The notes beneath the pieces are model-generated. The model was not told where the DNA came from and did no database searches. It was given only the letters and a program-made list of their open reading frames with translations. A stretch of 64,000 nt of DNA from Clostridia bacterium. Lineage in GTDB: Bacteria > Bacillota > Clostridia > Lachnospirales > Lachnospiraceae. The position numbers and the translations under genes were made by a program. Below, one piece after another: positions 61,518 through 64,000 of the stretch; position 1 is the first letter of the stretch; each line of letters begins with the position of its first letter. The DNA lies in assembly GCA_910575725.1 (NCBI GenBank), contig CAJTFE010000012.1:61440-125439 (forward strand), read 5' to 3'.

Positions 61518-62758
61518 GCAAAGATCACCTTCTGCTGATTTCCTCCCGACAGGTTTTCAATCAGCGTCCTGGAAGAGGGCATCCGGATTTTCAGCTTTTC
61601 CTTATAGTATTCCGTTACCTTTACGGCTCTGCCCTCTGTAAGGAAGCCGAAACGGCCCAGCTTGGAAAAGCCGCTGATTACCACGTTAGACCAGATGCTC
61701 TGTCCCATTAAAAGTCCAAGCCGTTTTCTGTCCTCGGTCAGAAAAGCAATCTTGTGTTTTACGGACCGCTTTGGATTGGAAAGCTTTACCGGACTGCCGT
61801 TAATAAGGATTCGTCCGGATACCATCCGGTCTGCACCGAATATAGCCCTTACCAGTTCTGTTCTCCCTGCACCTACCAGCCCTCCGATGCCCAGCACCTC
61901 GCCCTTTCTCGCCTGCAAGCTTACGTTCTTCACAAGTCTGGGCAGGCTGAGATTCTCCACCTCCAAAGCCGGCTCTCCTGCTTTATGCCCACTCTTGGGA
62001 TAGTACTGGGTCACGTTTCTTCCCACCATCATGCGGATCATCTCATCTATATCTACGGCTGCCGCTTCCTTTTCTCCCACATAGGTTCCGTCCCTCAGTA
62101 CCAGGATCCGGTCGCCGATCCTTTTGATCTCCTCCAGGCGGTGGGAGATATAGATGATGCTGATGCCTCTCTCCTTAAGCTTTTGGATGTATTCAAACAG
62201 CTTGTCCACTTCCTGGCTTGTTATGGATGCAGTCGGTTCGTCCATGATGATGACCTTGGCATTTTCCTGGCTGATGGCCTTTGAAATCTCCAGCATCTGC
62301 TGTCCGGCAACGCTTAGGGTTTCCACCTTTGCATGGAGATCGTATTTCAGATCCATCTGGTCGATGATTGACTGGGCCTGCCTGTGGGCCTCCTTCCAGT
62401 CCACAAAGCATTTTAAATCTTTTCTTTTGGGAAATCCTTTTGCCAGAAGCAGATTTTCCGTAATGGTCATGTCGGGAATCATATTTAATTCCTGATGGAT
62501 AATGTAGATTCCTTTTTCATTGGCATCTCTGATTCCCTTTGGGATATACGCTTCTTTGTCAAGGGTCATTTTCCCTCCCTCGTCAGCCATGTATATCCCG
62601 GACAAAATTTTTACAAAGGTAGACTTTCCGGCGCCGTTTTCTCCCACAAGCACCAGCACCTCCCCTTTGTACAAATCCAGGCTGATGTTGTTCAAAGCCT
62701 TCACTCCCGGAAAGGTCTTAGATATGTTTTCCACGCTCAATACTTTTTCTCGATCCAT
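61499..62758 (-). pseudogene. Sugar ABC ATPase lacking its C-terminal end
   Basis: 419 residues are present. Domain one is complete (GENGAGKST, signature LSVAGQQMLEISKA, VIIMDEPTASITSQE). Domain two has GLVGAGRTE and LSGGNQQKVIFARRLSM, and then the stop: the Walker B of the second domain (ILDEPTRGIDVGA-type) and about 75 further residues are absent. The codons after FAR are already permease sequence in another frame. Domain one could still hydrolyse ATP, but the protein is unlikely to be normal. Confidence 0.88.
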
Positions 62759-62800
62759 AGCGCCTCCTTGTTCTTCTTATGAAAATGCTTGATTTTCCGT

Positions 62801-62818
62801 TGTCGAAACGTTTTTACA
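62801..62818. promoter_or_regulatory. LacI-family operator upstream of the ABC operon
   Basis: TGTCGAAACGTTTTTACA lies 43 bases before the ATPase start. It differs by one base from the site at 63864 and is centred on AACGTT, typical of LacI-family operators. Confidence 0.8.
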
Positions 62819-62847
62819 AAAGGTAAAAAAATACCAGCCCTCCTTTT

Positions 62848-63846
62848 TTATTCAATTTTTGCGACAGAATTCCGCTTTATTAACTCAACATCTAAAATCT
62901 GCTTCTTTTTCTTAATATCCCCTTTCCGGCCGCTCAGGATAGCAAGCAGCATCTCGGCTCCAATCTCCCCCATCTCGCTGGTTGCCCGGCGGATGCAGGT
63001 GATGCCGGGATATAGATAGCGCGCCACAACGGAATCGTCAAAGCCCACCAATGATATATCCTTTCCAATGACCATGCCGCGGTCGCACAGACACTCTGCG
63101 CTTCCGATACAGGTAAGGTTGTTTGCCGCAAGAATGGCCGTGGGGGGATCCGCAAGCTGCAGCAGCTGGTTCGTCAGATGATAGCCGTCCTCCTCGAACC
63201 ATTCTCCCACGCATATATATTCTTCCCTCACTGGAATATGATAACGTCTCAGGGTATCCTTGTAGCCGTTCATACGATCGATACCGATGTTGAACTTCAA
63301 GGGTCCGGAAATAATGGCAATTTTTCTGTGGCCGAAACGAATCAGCTCCTCCATCAGCAGAACGGCGCCTTTGTAATTATCCACGCACACGGAATACATA
63401 TCGCTGCCGGGTATCTCCCGGTCAATGATAACCGTAGGCTTTGTACACTGATACAAGGTGTAATCTGTCTTGGCCGGAACGAGAATCATTCCGTCCACCA
63501 GATGGCTGAATTCTCCGTCAAAAACCGTCTGCTCCTTTTCGTAGAGCTCGTTGGTGGTGTAAACAAGGGTATAGTATCCCCTTGGACTGGCTACGGATTC
63601 AACTCCCCGAATCACAGAGGTGTAAAACTCATTTCGAATGTCGGGGACTACGATCACGATAAAGTGGGTTGCCCCTGTTTTCATGGATGCGGCCAGATTG
63701 TTCCGAACATATCCCAGGGCTTCGATTGCCTCATATACCTTATCCCTTGTTTCCTGGCTTACTCTGTCTTTATTGTTAATTACTCGTGAAACCGTTGATA
63801 CGGCAACCTGGGCGTAATCCGCCACGTCTTTGATTGTTGCGCTCAC
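62848..63846 (-). CDS. LacI-family transcriptional repressor
   Basis: 332-aa repressor: N-terminal helix-turn-helix (TIKDVADYAQVAVSTVSRVINN), hinge helix (YVRNNLAASMK) and a sugar-binding core (IVIVVPDIRNEFYTSVIRGVE, DGMILVPAKTDY, SLVGFDDSVVARYLYPGITCIRR). It is upstream of and in the same direction as the ABC operon. Near-identical 18-bp operators precede both, so it probably represses itself and the operon, with a sugar as inducer. Confidence 0.93.
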   Translation of the reverse strand: MSATIKDVADYAQVAVSTVSRVINNKDRVSQETRDKVYEAIEALGYVRNNLAASMKTGATHFIVIVVPDIRNEFYTSVIRGVESVASPRGYYTLVYTTNELYEKEQTVFDGEFSHLVDGMILVPAKTDYTLYQCTKPTVIIDREIPGSDMYSVCVDNYKGAVLLMEELIRFGHRKIAIISGPLKFNIGIDRMNGYKDTLRRYHIPVREEYICVGEWFEEDGYHLTNQLLQLADPPTAILAANNLTCIGSAECLCDRGMVIGKDISLVGFDDSVVARYLYPGITCIRRATSEMGEIGAEMLLAILSGRKGDIKKKKQILDVELIKRNSVAKIE

Positions 63847-63863
63847 TTTTGATCATCTTTCTA

Positions 63864-63881
63864 TGTCGTAACGTTTTTACA
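63864..63881. promoter_or_regulatory. LacI-family operator upstream of lacI
   Basis: TGTCGTAACGTTTTTACA lies about 18 bases before the lacI start, downstream of the promoter at 63896-63923, a position suited to blocking transcription. Confidence 0.8.
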
Positions 63882-63895
63882 TATCTTTTAGTAAA

Positions 63896-63923
63896 AGTAT
63901 ACCATGGATTTTTGAAAAGTCAA
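63896..63923 (-). promoter_or_regulatory. lacI promoter
   Basis: On the minus strand TTGACT (63918-63923), 16 bases, TATACT (63896-63901). The window ends 77 bases further on with no other gene visible. Confidence 0.7.
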
Positions 63924-64000
63924 CATGAAATTGTCCATGTTTTCTTTTTTCTGGTATGGTTTAACTGCTAACTACCGTTCTTTTCAATAAATTTATCGTG

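Overview
The window looks like the chromosome of a strictly anaerobic gut Firmicute, most likely a Lachnospiraceae relative (Enterocloster/Clostridium-like). The reasons are moderate GC with AT-rich promoters, classical TTGACA/TATAAT promoters and strong AGGAGG-type ribosome binding sites, two glycyl radical enzymes with their activases, RbsABC-type sugar importers, YitT and DUF2871 membrane proteins, and the Gram-positive ftsE-ftsX-peptidoglycan hydrolase-ctpA cluster. I saw no rRNA, tRNA, CRISPR array, phage or complete insertion sequence.

Layout. 1-3.8 kb: minus-strand ascorbate operon ulaG-ulaC-ulaA-ulaB with promoter and terminator. 4-9.5 kb: cell-division/envelope cluster (PucR-type regulator, ftsE, ftsX, M23 hydrolase, S41 protease). 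9.5-11.6 kb: a possible membrane micropeptide, YitT and a small anchored protein. 11.9-15.7 kb: ABC transporter operon of the peptide-resistance type (lipoprotein, two permeases, ATPase) with a degraded GHKL kinase beside it. 15.8-22.2 kb: an odd operon joining a propeller-fused solute-binding lipoprotein, two MalFG-type permeases and a HlyD-like adaptor, without an ATPase. 22.6-25.6 kb: HEPN/MNT toxin-antitoxin pair and an OmpR-type two-component system. 25.6-27 kb: remnant of an amino-sugar PTS operon (5'-truncated EIID plus nanE).

27-35.3 kb: a glycyl radical activase behind a long structured leader, a TetR-controlled pair of membrane proteins, a YbiW/PflF-type glycyl radical enzyme, and DeoR, ROK-kinase and AraC genes. 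35.4-47.2 kb: one nine-gene minus-strand operon (sugar-binding protein, ATPase, two permeases, AroE-like dehydrogenase, second glycyl radical enzyme, its activase, ASKHA kinase-like protein, propeller lactonase) flanked by AraC regulators. This is the best candidate for an undescribed catabolic system. 47.5-53.4 kb: UPF0303 protein, AraC regulator, glycogen branching enzyme, amylase-family enzyme, 1-phosphofructokinase-like kinase. 53.4-56.9 kb: a TPR/coiled-coil/AAA+ protein with a degenerate Walker B, then a compact type I toxin-antitoxin locus. 56.9-63.9 kb: a LacI-controlled ABC operon in which two internal deletions have damaged a sugar kinase and fused the ABC ATPase to its permease.

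Regulation visible in the DNA: a TTTCGTTTG-type motif sits on or near several promoters from 27 to 52 kb and is a candidate site for the DeoR-family regulator; two TGAACNNGTTCA palindromes bracket the tetR promoter; two near-identical 18-bp operators precede lacI and its target operon. All family assignments come from motif reading and memory of protein families; no database search was possible.
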